This document shows, one piece after another, positions 26,087 through 35,071 of a DNA stretch of 64,000 bases. The stretch lies in NCBI RefSeq assembly GCF_023612255.1, contig NZ_CP063231.1, forward strand, positions 2,834,001 to 2,898,000. Reading direction: 5' to 3'. Numbering within the stretch: position 1 is the first letter of the stretch; each line of letters begins with the position of its first letter. Below the pieces are notes generated by a model, which ran no database searches, was not told the origin of the DNA, and saw nothing but the letters and a program-made list of their open reading frames with translations. Origin of the DNA: Luteibacter flocculans. GTDB lineage: Bacteria; Pseudomonadota; Gammaproteobacteria; Xanthomonadales; Rhodanobacteraceae. Both the position numbers and the translations under genes were made by a program.

Positions 26087-26965
26087 TCACACGGCCTCGG
26101 TGCCTGCGAGGAACGCGAGTGCCGTCTCGATCACCGCATCGTCGTCCACGATGGCGCGGTGACCCAGCCCTTGCGTGATCAGCAGGCGTGCGCCCGGCCA
26201 GTGCGCCGCGTACGCGCGTGCTTCTTCCACCGGTACCTCGCGGTCCTGCGCGTCGTGGATGACGAGCAAAGGCTGCCCTCGCCGCGGTGCGTGGTGACGA
26301 ATGTGCAGCTCGTCGATGGCGATGCCGGTACGCGCGGCCAGCGCGTCGTGCAACGCGGGACGCAAGGCCTCACGAAGACGCACGAAGCGCGCGAAGCGTT
26401 GCGTCGCGCCCTGTGGATCGGCCGCGGCCGCAATCAGCACCACCCGCTTCGCTGTCCAGCCGTGATCTAGCGCCAGGGTCACCGCAGCGCCGCCAAGCGA
26501 ATGGCCGACCACGCCTTCCGCATCCCCGTAGTGGCGTCCCATCGCCTGCACCGTGCGCACGAAGTCCGGCAGCGTGCATAACCCGCCCGTACTGTGTCCA
26601 TGCGCCGGCTGGTCGAAGGCCACCGCAGCCCAGCCTCGGGCGAGCAGGTGCGGCACCCAGGATTCCCAACGCAGGCCGAGACTCGACCAACCGTGGGCCA
26701 GCAACACATAGGGCTGGTTCGCGGGGTCGCCCCATACATAGGTAGCGACAGCGTCGCCGTCCACCTCGACCGTTTCTCGGCGGGCCGACGTCGTCCTCAA
26801 GGCATGAGCCGCGCGCTCGCGACTGCTGGGTAGCGGCGTCTGGAAGACGCGCGCCGCATGCGCCACGGTGCGCGCGGGGGCGAACCGGCTACCCATGCGA
26901 TAGGCGAGACGGAGGCCCAGGAGTGTCGCGACGGTGCGCACGCCGAAACGGCGAGGAGGTTTCAT
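26087..26965 (-). CDS. Alpha/beta hydrolase
   Basis: A 292-residue hydrolase with an arginine-rich N-terminus followed by the alpha/beta fold. Visible are the oxyanion region LLAHGWSSLG, the nucleophile elbow GVVGHSLGGAA (catalytic Ser), an Asp in LVIHDAQDREVP and a His in GLGHRAIV. No clear signal peptide is present; the N-terminal TVATLLGLRLAYRMG could act as a weak anchor. The substrate is unknown. MKPPRRFG was chosen as the start; another ATG 11 codons upstream is possible. Confidence 0.82.
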   Translation of the reverse strand: MKPPRRFGVRTVATLLGLRLAYRMGSRFAPARTVAHAARVFQTPLPSSRERAAHALRTTSARRETVEVDGDAVATYVWGDPANQPYVLLAHGWSSLGLRWESWVPHLLARGWAAVAFDQPAHGHSTGGLCTLPDFVRTVQAMGRHYGDAEGVVGHSLGGAAVTLALDHGWTAKRVVLIAAAADPQGATQRFARFVRLREALRPALHDALAARTGIAIDELHIRHHAPRRGQPLLVIHDAQDREVPVEEARAYAAHWPGARLLITQGLGHRAIVDDDAVIETALAFLAGTEAV

Positions 26966-27137
26966 GGAGGCAGACGATGCGCTGATGAGACGGCCCATGG
27001 TAGCCGAGGCGTATCCGATGCCACGCCCTTCACGAAGCTGAATCGTCCAGGCGTAGCGAGGTCAACCCGTCGCAAGGCATCGCGTTTTGGCTCGCGAACC
27101 GCTCGCGATCGCGGGCTCGCCGAAGGAGGCACACGCC

Positions 27138-27479
27138 ATGACCTTTCCCATCCGCACCCTCGCCGCCCTGGCCGCCGCTGGCCTGGCCTTTGGCGCCGCG
27201 ACCTATACGCCGCCCGCCGCTGCGCGGGAGTACGTGTCGGTGACCGTCGGCACGCGCCCGCCTCCGCCGCGCTGGGAGCGCGTACCGCCGCCGCGCGCCG
27301 GCTATGTCTGGGCGCCGGGCTACTGGAACTGGTACGGCGGTCGCTACGTATGGGTCGGCGGCCACTGGTACGCCGGCCGCCCCGGGTACGTTTATCGCCC
27401 GCCCGTGTGGCGCCCTTATGGCCACGGCTGGCGCATCGAGCGTGAGACCTGGTACCGCGACCCGCATTGGCATCGTTGA
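27138..27479 (+). CDS. Exported YXWGXW/WXXGXW-repeat protein
   Basis: A 113-residue protein with a signal peptide ending near TPPAAA. The mature part is rich in Trp, Tyr, Pro and Gly, with repeats of the YVWAPGYWNWYGGRYVWVGGHW type. This is the YXWGXW motif of the BcpO-related family found in the periplasm or envelope. Function is unknown. An AAGGAGG site lies 8 bases before the ATG. A terminator follows about 80 bp after the stop. Confidence 0.8.
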   Translation: MTFPIRTLAALAAAGLAFGAATYTPPAAAREYVSVTVGTRPPPPRWERVPPPRAGYVWAPGYWNWYGGRYVWVGGHWYAGRPGYVYRPPVWRPYGHGWRIERETWYRDPHWHR

Positions 27480-27558
27480 GTGCGGCTCCCCATCGCTCTG
27501 TTGCGCCGCACCCACACGGAGCCCCGCAACGGTTTAAACTAGGCAGCTGACACGACAT

Positions 27559-27593
27559 ATCGCCCCCGCCTCCAAGGCCGGGGCGATTTTTTT
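27559..27593 (+). terminator. Rho-independent terminator upstream of leucine dehydrogenase
   Basis: ATCGCCCC (27559-27566) pairs with GGGGCGAT (27580-27587) and is followed by seven T. It separates the YXWGXW gene from the leucine dehydrogenase gene. Confidence 0.88.
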
Positions 27594-27682
27594 GGACGGT
27601 CACCATCCACCCGGTGGTCCCCACCGCCGGTTTCCACCTAAAGGCGGTGCTGCCGCCGCTTGTCACCGGAGTAACGCGTTCG

Positions 27683-28786
27683 ATGATTTTCGAAACCATC
27701 GCCAACACGGGCCACGAAGAAGTCGTCTTCTGCCATAACAAAGACGCCGGCCTGAAGGCCATCATCGCGATCCACAACACCGTGCTTGGTCCGTCGCTGG
27801 GCGGCCTGCGCATGTGGCCGTACAAGACCGAGCAGGACGCGGTCAACGATGTGCTCCGCCTGTCGCGCGGCATGACCTACAAGAACGCCGTGGCCGGCCT
27901 CAACCTCGGCGGCGGCAAGGCAGTGATCATCGGCGATCCCTCCAAGGACAAGTCCGAAGCGCTGTTCCGCGCCTTCGGCCGCTTCGTGAACTCGCTCAAC
28001 GGCCGCTACATCACGGCCGAAGACGTCGGCATCGACGTCAACGACATGGAATACGTCTACCGCGAAACCGAATACGTCACCGGCGTGCACCAGGTGCATG
28101 GCGGTTCGGGCGATCCGTCGCCGTTCACCGCGTTCGGCACGCTGCAGGGCCTGATGGCCGCGCTGCAGCACAAGCACGGCAATGAAGACGTCGGCAAGTA
28201 CAGCTACGCCGTGCAGGGCTGCGGCCACGTCGGCAGCGAGTTCATCAAGCTGCTGCGCGAACAGGGCGCCAAGGTATTCGTCACCGACATCAACAAGGAC
28301 GCCGTGCAGCGCTGCGTCGATGAGCTGGGTTGCGAGGCCGTGGGTCTGGACGAGATCTACGACGTCGACGCCGACGTCTACAGCCCGTGCGCCCTGGGCG
28401 GCACGGTCAACGAGCAGACCATCGACCGGATCAAGGCGAAGATCATCTGCGGCGCTGCCAACAACCAGCTCGCCACGGACGCGATCGGCGACGAGCTGGC
28501 TCGCCGCGGCATTGTCTACGCCCCGGACTACGCCGTGAACGCCGGTGGCGTGATGAACGTCTCGCTGGAAATCGACGGTTACAACCGCGAGCGCGCCATG
28601 CGCATGATGCGCACGATCTACTACAACGTCGGTCGCATCTTCGAGATCGCCGCGCGCGACAGCATCCCGACCTACAAGGCGGCGGACCGCATGGCCGAAG
28701 AGCGCATCAGCGCGATCGGCAAGATCCGTTTGCCGCACATGGGCAACGGCGCACCGCGCTTCCAGGGCCGCATGCGCGGGCAGTAA
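27683..28786 (+). CDS. Leucine dehydrogenase (Glu/Leu/Phe/Val dehydrogenase family)
   Basis: A 367-residue NAD-dependent amino-acid dehydrogenase, which deaminates leucine, valine and isoleucine to the 2-oxo acids. The catalytic Lys79 lies in NLGGGKAVIIGDP, and the family's GPSLGGLRMW substrate segment lies at 36-45. The Rossmann fold begins at YAVQGCGHVGSEF. Length matches leucine dehydrogenase rather than the longer glutamate dehydrogenases. It starts MIFETIANTGHEE; an in-frame upstream start has no fit to the family. A strong terminator follows. Confidence 0.92.
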   Translation: MIFETIANTGHEEVVFCHNKDAGLKAIIAIHNTVLGPSLGGLRMWPYKTEQDAVNDVLRLSRGMTYKNAVAGLNLGGGKAVIIGDPSKDKSEALFRAFGRFVNSLNGRYITAEDVGIDVNDMEYVYRETEYVTGVHQVHGGSGDPSPFTAFGTLQGLMAALQHKHGNEDVGKYSYAVQGCGHVGSEFIKLLREQGAKVFVTDINKDAVQRCVDELGCEAVGLDEIYDVDADVYSPCALGGTVNEQTIDRIKAKIICGAANNQLATDAIGDELARRGIVYAPDYAVNAGGVMNVSLEIDGYNRERAMRMMRTIYYNVGRIFEIAARDSIPTYKAADRMAEERISAIGKIRLPHMGNGAPRFQGRMRGQ

Positions 28787-28806
28787 TCGCCACGCAGTGG
28801 ACAACG

Positions 28807-28843
28807 AAAAGCCGCCGGGAAACCGGCGGCTTTTTCCTTTTTT
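28807..28843 (+). terminator. Rho-independent terminator of leucine dehydrogenase gene
   Basis: GCCGCCGG (28811-28818) and CCGGCGGC (28823-28830) with a GAAA loop form a tetraloop hairpin, followed by TTTTTCCTTTTTT. Confidence 0.95.
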
Positions 28844-28953
28844 GCGCCTGGCCTTTTGGCTGATTGACGGTGTATGCGAGTCGGCGCAGCGTGATCTCGG
28901 CGTTGCCGTGTTTTGCACCGCCACGGTCATTCATCGAAGGAGCAAAGGCGGTC

Positions 28954-29172
28954 ATGAACAGCGGTGCACGTGAGACGGGTACGGTGAAGTGGTTCAACGA
29001 TGCGAAGGGCTTTGGCTTCATCTCCAGAGAAAGCGGAACGGATGTATTCGTTCACTTCAGGTCTATCCAGGGGAACGGCTTCAAGAGCCTGGCGGAAGGC
29101 GACAAGGTGGAGTTCAAGGTAGTTCAGGGCCAGAAAGGCCTGCAAGCCGAAGATGTCACCAAGGTGAGCTGA
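28954..29172 (+). CDS. Cold-shock-domain protein (CspA family)
   Basis: A 72-residue single-strand nucleic-acid binding protein. RNP1 is KGFGFIS and RNP2 is VFVHF, in the usual order after [10 protein letters not shown]. The fold is a five-strand OB barrel that binds RNA and acts as an RNA chaperone. The start at 28954 gives the normal length with a five-residue extension (MNSGA); GAAGGAG lies about 13 bases upstream. The following small gene probably belongs to the same transcript. Confidence 0.95.
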   Translation: MNSGARETGTVKWFNDAKGFGFISRESGTDVFVHFRSIQGNGFKSLAEGDKVEFKVVQGQKGLQAEDVTKVS

Positions 29173-29216
29173 CCGGGCAGACGCCATCATCCCCAACGGC
29201 AAGGGAGGGTGCTGCA

Positions 29217-29420
29217 ATGAGCAAGCGCAAATCGCGAGAGGGAAACGATCTGGGCCAGACGCATGTCCCCCCGGACCAAACGACCTCCTCCGAGCCGACG
29301 TTCCGCATGCCTCCCGGCGCCCCGCGCCTGAGGAAAGGCGACCGCGTCGAGTTCGACATCGGACAGGGCGTCGACGGACCGCCCTATGCCATGAACGTGC
29401 GGCTGATCGACGACGATTGA
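29217..29420 (+). CDS. Small basic/acidic protein with a cold-shock-like C-terminal segment
   Basis: A 67-residue protein 44 bp after the cold-shock gene, with an AAGGGAGGG site. Residues 1-35 are polar and probably disordered. Residues 37-67 (RLRKGDRVEFDIGQGVDGPP then YAMNVRLIDDD) look like the last two strands of a cold-shock domain without RNP1 and RNP2. It may be a degenerate paralogue of its neighbour. Function is unknown. Confidence 0.65.
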   Translation: MSKRKSREGNDLGQTHVPPDQTTSSEPTFRMPPGAPRLRKGDRVEFDIGQGVDGPPYAMNVRLIDDD

Positions 29421-29556
29421 GCGGAACGCATTAACGGTCCCCTGCCGCGCTGGGCCGGGTTTCCTCGGGGCATCCCGGCCCCGGCAGGACGTCCGCGGAC
29501 AACCACTGTCCGGGCGGACGCGCCTCCGTACGCGAGACGCAAATGTGAAGAACCCG

Positions 29557-29583
29557 TTGCTCGCGATCGTGATCTGTTACACT
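29557..29583 (+). promoter_or_regulatory. Candidate promoter of the aryl-polyene operon
   Basis: Within the 348-bp gap before the first ACP gene, TTGCTC (29557-29562) is followed after 15 bp by TACACT (29578-29583), preceded by TG to give an extended -10 (TGTTACACT). A start near 29590 would leave a leader of about 180 nt containing a GC-rich stem region around 29640-29662 (AGTCGCCCGAGGGGGCGGCG). The rest of the gap shows GC-rich partial palindromes (GTCCGCGGAC) and no gene. This is prediction by eye. Confidence 0.4.
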
Positions 29584-29768
29584 TTCCGAGCCCGAATGCT
29601 CATGTAAGGCTTTGCCTACGCGATGCTTTTGGGTCAGGGGAGTCGCCCGAGGGGGCGGCGACAACCAACGCATTCCGATCACTTCGTCGCCTCGGTGGTG
29701 GCGCGTGGCGCCGCTGTCCTTCGGGACGTGGACACGCCCGTCCGGGGATGAAATGGACTTACCGAGCT

Positions 29769-30038
29769 ATGAGCGCGATCCCAGCCGAAACCTTCACCTC
29801 CGATGACGTGCTCGCGCGCCTGCGCTCCGTCCTCCATGAGACCTTCGAGATCGACCCTGCCAAGGTCACTCCTGATGCCAATCTGTTCACGGATCTGGAG
29901 CTGGACAGCATCGACGCGATCGATCTTGCCATCCAGGTGCAGGACATGACCGGCACCCGGATCAAGCCGGAAGACTTCAAGAGCGTGCGTACGGTAGGCG
30001 ACGTGGTCGCCACCGTGCAGGCACTGCTCGTTCGCTGA
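29769..30038 (+). CDS. Acyl carrier protein 1 of aryl-polyene cluster
   Basis: An 89-residue acyl carrier protein. The phosphopantetheine serine is Ser47 in DLELDSIDAIDL, in a four-helix-bundle sequence typical of ACPs in aryl-polyene loci. It would carry the growing chain. Either ATG 29748 or ATG 29769 could be used; 29769 (MSAIPAET) gives the normal ACP N-terminus. It is the first gene of a long run on the plus strand in which most stops overlap the next start. Confidence 0.9.
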   Translation: MSAIPAETFTSDDVLARLRSVLHETFEIDPAKVTPDANLFTDLELDSIDAIDLAIQVQDMTGTRIKPEDFKSVRTVGDVVATVQALLVR

Positions 30039-30046
30039 GCGGACCC

Positions 30047-30835
30047 GTGGGGGGCAGGCCCGGACCGCGCGATGCGGCGCGAACGTTCGCGCCCTGCGCC
30101 GTCATACCGGTCTACAACCATGGCCGCACCGTCGGCGCCACGGCGAATGCGCTCGTCACGCACGGCCTTCCCGTGTTCCTGGTGGACGACGGGTCCGACG
30201 CAGAGACGCGCGATGCGCTCGACCGCCTGGTCGAAGGACGCGATGACCTGCGCCTGATCCGCCTGCCGGTGAACGGCGGCAAGGGCAAGGCGCTCACCGC
30301 GGGCTTCGTCGCGGCGCATGCGGCGGGGTACAGCCACGTGCTGCAGATCGACGCCGACGGACAGCACGACACCAATGACGTGCCTCGCTTTCTCGAGGCC
30401 GGCCGAGCCGCACCGAACGCGATGGTCTGTGGCCGACCGATCTACGACGACTCTGTGCCTCGCGCGCGCCTCTATGGCCGCTACCTCACCCACGCGTTCG
30501 TCTGGCTGGAGACGCTGTCCTTCGACATCGACGATTCGATGTGCGGTTACCGTCTTTATCCCTTGGACGAGACGCGGGCGGAAATCGCGCGCAAGCCCCT
30601 GCCCTCGCGCATGGACTTCGACACCGAGATCGCAGTGCGGCTCTTCTGGCGTGGCGTGCCGGTGCGTAACCTGCCGACCCGGGTCATCTACCCGGAGGAC
30701 GGCCTTTCGCACTTCCGCATGTGGCGCGACAACGCTCGCATCACCGCCATGCATACGCGACTCGTGCTGGGCATGCTGCCGCGCGTGCCACGCCTGATCG
30801 CTCGCAAATTTACGCGGCAAAGAACCAACGCATGA
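30047..30835 (+). CDS. Glycosyltransferase family 2 of aryl-polyene cluster
   Basis: A 262-residue GT-A type glycosyltransferase. CAVIPVYNHGRTVGATANAL begins the nucleotide-binding fold, LQIDADGQHD holds the DxD-like metal site and DDSMCGYRLYPLD lies in the acceptor region. A GTG 8 bp after the ACP stop is the likely start. In aryl-polyene loci this enzyme is thought to help build the lipid anchor. The nearest downstream partner is the acyltransferase at 34017. Confidence 0.85.
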   Translation: MGGRPGPRDAARTFAPCAVIPVYNHGRTVGATANALVTHGLPVFLVDDGSDAETRDALDRLVEGRDDLRLIRLPVNGGKGKALTAGFVAAHAAGYSHVLQIDADGQHDTNDVPRFLEAGRAAPNAMVCGRPIYDDSVPRARLYGRYLTHAFVWLETLSFDIDDSMCGYRLYPLDETRAEIARKPLPSRMDFDTEIAVRLFWRGVPVRNLPTRVIYPEDGLSHFRMWRDNARITAMHTRLVLGMLPRVPRLIARKFTRQRTNA

Positions 30836-30866
30836 ATCGACCCATCGTCTCAAGGGAGCACGCGGC

Positions 30867-32093
30867 ATGAAGCGCGTCGTCGTCACCGGCATCGGCGGCA
30901 TCACGCCGCTCGGCCACGACTGGGTCACCATCGAGACGCGGCTGCGCCGTTTCCGCAACGCCGTGCGCCGCATGGGCGAATGGGATTACTTCGACAAGCT
31001 CAACGGCCGGCTCGGCGTCCCCGTGGACGATTTCTCGCTGCCGCCGCACTGGTCGCGCAAGCACGTGCGCTCCATGGGCCGCGTGGCGCAACTGGCCGTG
31101 GCGGCCAGCGAACGCGCACTGGCCGATGCCGGCCTGCTGGGCGACGAGCGCATCGGCGATGGCCGCATGGGCGTGGCCTACGGCTCCTCCGGCGGCAGCA
31201 TCGAACCGGCGCGTACCGTGGGTCACATGCTGGAAACCGGGTCCATGCAGGGCGTGACCGCCACCAGCTACATCCAGATGATGGCGCACACCACCGCGGT
31301 GAACGTCGGCGTGTTCTTCGGCCTCAAGGGCCGTGTCATCACCACGTCCAGCGCATGCACGTCGGGCAGCCAGGCGATCGGCTACGGCTACGAGGCGATC
31401 CAGCAGGGCAAGCAGTTGCTCATGCTGTGCGGTGGCGCGGAAGAACTTTCCGGTCCCGGCGCAGCCGTGTTCGACACCTTGTTCGCCACCAGCACGCGCA
31501 ACGACACGGCGGACCTCACGCCGCGGCCGTTCGACGCCGGACGCGACGGCCTCGTGGTCGGCGAAGGCGCCACCACGCTCGTGCTGGAAGAGTACGAGCA
31601 CGCCGTGGCGCGTGGCGCGCGCATCCTGGCCGAAGTCGTCGGCTTCGGCACCAATTCCGATGGCGCGCACATCACCCAGCCCACGCGCGAGACGATGGCG
31701 GCCGCGATGCGCATGGCGCTCGCCGACGCACATCTGCCCGCCACGGCGATCGGCTACGTCAGCGCGCACGGCACGGCCACCGACCGCGGCGACGTCGCGG
31801 AGAGCCACGCCACGGCCGATGTGCTCGGCAGCGGCGTACCGATCAGCTCCATGAAAAGCTACGTAGGCCACACGCTGGGTGCGTGCGGCGCGCTGGAAGC
31901 ATGGTGGGCTATCGAAATGATGCGCGGCGGCTGGTTCGCGCCGACGATCAACCTCGACACGCCCGATCCCGAATGCGCCGCGCTGGACTATCTCACCGGC
32001 GAGGGCCGCGAGATCCGCACCGAGTACGTGATGAGCAACAATTTCGCCTTCGGCGGCATCAACACCTCGCTGGTCTTCAAGGCGTACGCCTGA
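30867..32093 (+). CDS. Beta-ketoacyl-ACP synthase 1 of aryl-polyene cluster
   Basis: A 408-residue FabF-like condensing enzyme. The triad is complete: Cys164 in SSACTSGSQA, His301 in SAHGTATDRGD and His335 in YVGHTLGACG. It would condense malonyl-ACP onto the aryl-primed chain. AAGGGAG precedes the ATG. The stop codon overlaps the next ketosynthase start (TGATG). Confidence 0.93.
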   Translation: MKRVVVTGIGGITPLGHDWVTIETRLRRFRNAVRRMGEWDYFDKLNGRLGVPVDDFSLPPHWSRKHVRSMGRVAQLAVAASERALADAGLLGDERIGDGRMGVAYGSSGGSIEPARTVGHMLETGSMQGVTATSYIQMMAHTTAVNVGVFFGLKGRVITTSSACTSGSQAIGYGYEAIQQGKQLLMLCGGAEELSGPGAAVFDTLFATSTRNDTADLTPRPFDAGRDGLVVGEGATTLVLEEYEHAVARGARILAEVVGFGTNSDGAHITQPTRETMAAAMRMALADAHLPATAIGYVSAHGTATDRGDVAESHATADVLGSGVPISSMKSYVGHTLGACGALEAWWAIEMMRGGWFAPTINLDTPDPECAALDYLTGEGREIRTEYVMSNNFAFGGINTSLVFKAYA

Positions 32094-33319
32094 TGCGGCG
32101 CGTGGTCGTCACCGGCATGGGCGCGGTGTCCTGCCTCGGTGCAGGCCGGCGCGCGCTGTTCGACGGATTGCGCGCGGGACGCGCGGGTTTTCGTGCCATG
32201 CCGGAGTTCACCGCGCTCGGCATGGGTTGCCAGGTCGGCGCGCCGGCCGATATCGCCGAGCTCGAACCACCGCCGCGCAAGCTCCGCCGCTACCTGCCGC
32301 AAGCCGGCGAGTTCGCCTGGCACGCCACACGCGAAGCGCTCGCCGAAGCCAGCCTCGATGCGGCACGCGTGCGCGAACGCGACGTGGGCGTGGTGATGGG
32401 CGGTGCCGCGGCGCTCAGCGAATACGAGGCAGGCCTCGACATCTTCCACGCGAAGGGCATCGGTCGGCTCTCGCCGTTCATCGTGCCGCGCAGCATGGGG
32501 AGCGCCATTACCGCCACGTTGACCCAGGCGTTCGGCTTCGGCGGTCGCGGTTTCACCGTCGGCTCCGCGTGCACCAGTGCCGCTCATGCGATCGGCCAGG
32601 CGATGGAATGGATCCAGCTCGGCCGTCAGGAGATCGTCGTCTGCGGCGGCGCGGAGGAACTGCACGACAAGGCCGCCATGTGCTTCGACGTGATGAACGC
32701 GCTGTCCACGACGAGCGTCGCGGGCCAGCGGGTGTCCACGCCGTATGCCGCGGATCGCGACGGCATCCTGCTCGGCGGCGGTGCCGGCGTGCTCGTGCTG
32801 GAATCGCTGGACCACGCGCTGGCGCGCGGCGCCCACATCCTGGCCGAGATGGCCGGCTACGGCGCAGCCTCCGACCCCGACGGCATGATCAGCCCGGCAG
32901 CCGATGGCATGGCCGAGGCGATGCATCAGGCCATCGATCTCGCGGGCGTCCTGCCCGACTACGTGAACACGCATGCGTGTGCCACCGTGGCAGGCGATCT
33001 CGCCGAATGGGAGGCGCTGCGCCGCGTGTTCGGCGAGCGCGGCGCACCCGTGCCGCCGATGTCCTCGATCAAGGGCCTGATCGGTCACGCGCCGGCCGCG
33101 GCGGGCGCACTCGATGCCATCGCCTCCATCGCCATGCTGACCGAGGGCGTGCTGCTGGGCGGTGCGACGCCGGTTCGGCGCGATCCTGCGTTTGCGGACG
33201 CACCACTGATCGAGGGCGAACGCGTCCTTGCCGTCGACACCATCCTGTCCAACACCTTCGGCTTCGGTGGCAGTTGCGCCGCGCTTACCCTCCGCCGTTT
33301 CGACGAGCAAGCCACGTGA
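32093..33319 (+). CDS. Beta-ketoacyl-ACP synthase 2 of aryl-polyene cluster
   Basis: A 408-residue ketosynthase with Cys160 in GSACTSAAHA, His294 in NTHACATVAGD and His332 in LIGHAPAAAGA. The residues after both histidines deviate from the usual HGTxT and GHTLGA, so it forms a divergent clade although the triad is intact. It probably acts with the chain-length factor encoded directly downstream (GTGA overlap). Its start overlaps the preceding stop by one base. Confidence 0.92.
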   Translation: MRRVVVTGMGAVSCLGAGRRALFDGLRAGRAGFRAMPEFTALGMGCQVGAPADIAELEPPPRKLRRYLPQAGEFAWHATREALAEASLDAARVRERDVGVVMGGAAALSEYEAGLDIFHAKGIGRLSPFIVPRSMGSAITATLTQAFGFGGRGFTVGSACTSAAHAIGQAMEWIQLGRQEIVVCGGAEELHDKAAMCFDVMNALSTTSVAGQRVSTPYAADRDGILLGGGAGVLVLESLDHALARGAHILAEMAGYGAASDPDGMISPAADGMAEAMHQAIDLAGVLPDYVNTHACATVAGDLAEWEALRRVFGERGAPVPPMSSIKGLIGHAPAAAGALDAIASIAMLTEGVLLGGATPVRRDPAFADAPLIEGERVLAVDTILSNTFGFGGSCAALTLRRFDEQAT

Positions 33320-34041
33320 TCGAGCTTTGCATCGACGCATGGCGCGCCTGGGCACCCGGTGTGGAAGACGCCGCCGCCTGGGCCGCCTGGGCGGATGCAC
33401 CGCACGCCATCGTCGATCACGGCGAACAACCGGCCTGCGATTTCGTCCCGCCGATGCAGCGCCGCCGGCTGAGCCGCCTGGCGCGCATCGTGATGCACAC
33501 CGCCTGGCCGCTGTGCGACGACGACGAGCAACTGCCCTTCGTGTTCGCCTCCCGCCACGGCGAGACCACCCGCACCTTCGCGATGCTCGACGAGATCGGA
33601 CGAGGCGCGCCGCTCTCTCCGACGCAGTTCGGCCTGTCCGTCCACAATGCCATTGCAGGCCAATGGTCGATCCTGCGGGGCCAGCGCGGGGAATCGATCG
33701 CCCTGGCCGGCGAGGCCGACACGTTCGAACACGCCATCGTCGAGGCCGCCGCCCTGCTGGCGGACGGTGCGCCGTCCGTCCTCGCGGTCATTGCCGAGGA
33801 GCGTCCTGCCACCGCCTATGACGGATGGATCGACGACGTACCGTTCTCGTATACGCTGGCGTTGCGGCTGTCGTTGGCCGGGCCCGGCCCGCGCTGGCGG
33901 CTGTCGCTGCGCGCCCATGACGGCAGCGCGGCGGGCAACGACCTGCCGCACGCCCTGCGCTTCGTCCGCGCCATGCATCACGGCGCGCCCCTCGACCACC
34001 CGTGGAAGACACGACGATGGACCTGGCAGCCGATAGCGTGA
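33316..34041 (+). CDS. Beta-ketoacyl synthase-like chain-length factor
   Basis: A 241-residue protein of the Ketoacyl-synt_2 type that accompanies ketosynthases in aryl-polyene loci. Segments such as LPFVFASRHGETTRTFAML and LSPTQFGLSVHNAIAGQW match this family; there is no catalytic Cys motif. It most likely pairs with an active ketosynthase and sets chain length. The start is GTG, overlapping the preceding stop (GTGA). Confidence 0.86.
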   Translation: MIELCIDAWRAWAPGVEDAAAWAAWADAPHAIVDHGEQPACDFVPPMQRRRLSRLARIVMHTAWPLCDDDEQLPFVFASRHGETTRTFAMLDEIGRGAPLSPTQFGLSVHNAIAGQWSILRGQRGESIALAGEADTFEHAIVEAAALLADGAPSVLAVIAEERPATAYDGWIDDVPFSYTLALRLSLAGPGPRWRLSLRAHDGSAAGNDLPHALRFVRAMHHGAPLDHPWKTRRWTWQPIA

Positions 34042-34805
34042 CCCGCCGCCGCGACGCCTGGGCGTGGCGCTTCGTTTTCACGGCGCTGAGCTTCGCGCTG
34101 TTCGGCATCGGTGGCGTGCTGCTTCGTGTGCTGATTCTGCCGGTCGTGCTGCACTGGCCCGGTCCGCCGGCACGTCGGCGCCGCCGCGCGCGACGCACGG
34201 TGGGTCGCGCCTTCTGGCTGCATTCGCAGTTCATGTATCGCACTGGCGTACTCGACTACCGTTTCGAAGGGCTCGAACGCCTGGGTCGCCCGGGGCAGAT
34301 GATCGTCGCCAACCACCCGTCACTCATCGACGTGGTGTTCCTGCTCGGCCACGTGCCCGACGCCAATTGCATCGTCAAGCACAGCCTGTGGAAGAACCCT
34401 TGCATGCGCGGACCGGTGACGGTGGCGCAGTACATCAGCAACGACGGCAGCGCCGAGATGCTCGACCGCGCTGCCGAAGTCCTGCGGGAAGGCCAGACGC
34501 TGATCGTGTTCCCCGAGGGCACGCGCACCACGCCCGGCGAGCCGCCCGTATTTCACCGTGGTGCCGCGGCCATCGCCGTGCGCGGCGCGCGCGTCATCAC
34601 GCCGGTCTTCATCACCGTGCGGCCCACGACGCTGACCAAGGCCGAGCCGTGGTATCGCGTGCCGCATCGCCGCGTGCGCATGCATCTGCGCGTCGGCGAC
34701 GACATTCCAGTGGAGGCCTTCAGCGAAGGCGCTCCCGCGCCGATAGCCTCGCGCCGCATCAACGAACATCTCCACGCGCTCTACGCCAGGGAACTTCAGG
34801 CATGA
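34017..34805 (+). CDS. Lysophospholipid acyltransferase-like protein (PlsC type)
   Basis: A 262-residue acyltransferase with an N-terminal membrane helix (FTALSFALFGIGGVLLRVLI). The HX4D motif is NHPSLID and the second motif is FPEGTRTTPGEPP, followed by a basic C-terminus. It probably moves an acyl group to a glycerol or lipid acceptor during anchoring of the polyene. The ATG 34017 has GGAAG 8 bases upstream; a GTG at 34002 is an alternative. It overlaps the chain-length factor gene by 25 bp. Confidence 0.87.
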   Translation: MDLAADSVTRRRDAWAWRFVFTALSFALFGIGGVLLRVLILPVVLHWPGPPARRRRRARRTVGRAFWLHSQFMYRTGVLDYRFEGLERLGRPGQMIVANHPSLIDVVFLLGHVPDANCIVKHSLWKNPCMRGPVTVAQYISNDGSAEMLDRAAEVLREGQTLIVFPEGTRTTPGEPPVFHRGAAAIAVRGARVITPVFITVRPTTLTKAEPWYRVPHRRVRMHLRVGDDIPVEAFSEGAPAPIASRRINEHLHALYARELQA

Positions 34806-35071
34806 CCGATCTCGAACGCGACATCGCCCGCCTCATCATCGATACGCTCGCGCTGGAACATCTCGCCGTCGACGACATCGCCCCGGACCAACCACTGTTC
34901 GGCCAGGGCCTGGGGCTGGATTCCGTGGATGCGCTGGAACTGGCGCTGGCGTTGCAGAACCGCTACGGCCTCGCCATCGCGTCGGACTCTCGCGAGGCGC
35001 GCCGCCATTTCGAAACCGTGCGCAGCCTCGCCCTTTACGTGCAGGCGAGCGAGTCGTCATGCGCAAGCTGA
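34802..35071 (+). CDS. Acyl carrier protein 2 of aryl-polyene cluster
   Basis: An 89-residue acyl carrier protein with the phosphopantetheine serine Ser41 in GLGLDSVDALEL. Its start overlaps the acyltransferase stop (ATGA). Two distinct ACPs are usual in this pathway, one for priming and one for elongation. It overlaps the next gene by 13 bp. Confidence 0.9.
   Translation: MTDLERDIARLIIDTLALEHLAVDDIAPDQPLFGQGLGLDSVDALELALALQNRYGLAIASDSREARRHFETVRSLALYVQASESSCAS

Noticed and set aside
29590-29747. A riboswitch (for example GEMM c-di-GMP type) in the leader of the polyene operon
   Set aside because: A GC-rich stem is present, but the conserved motifs of known classes were not found.
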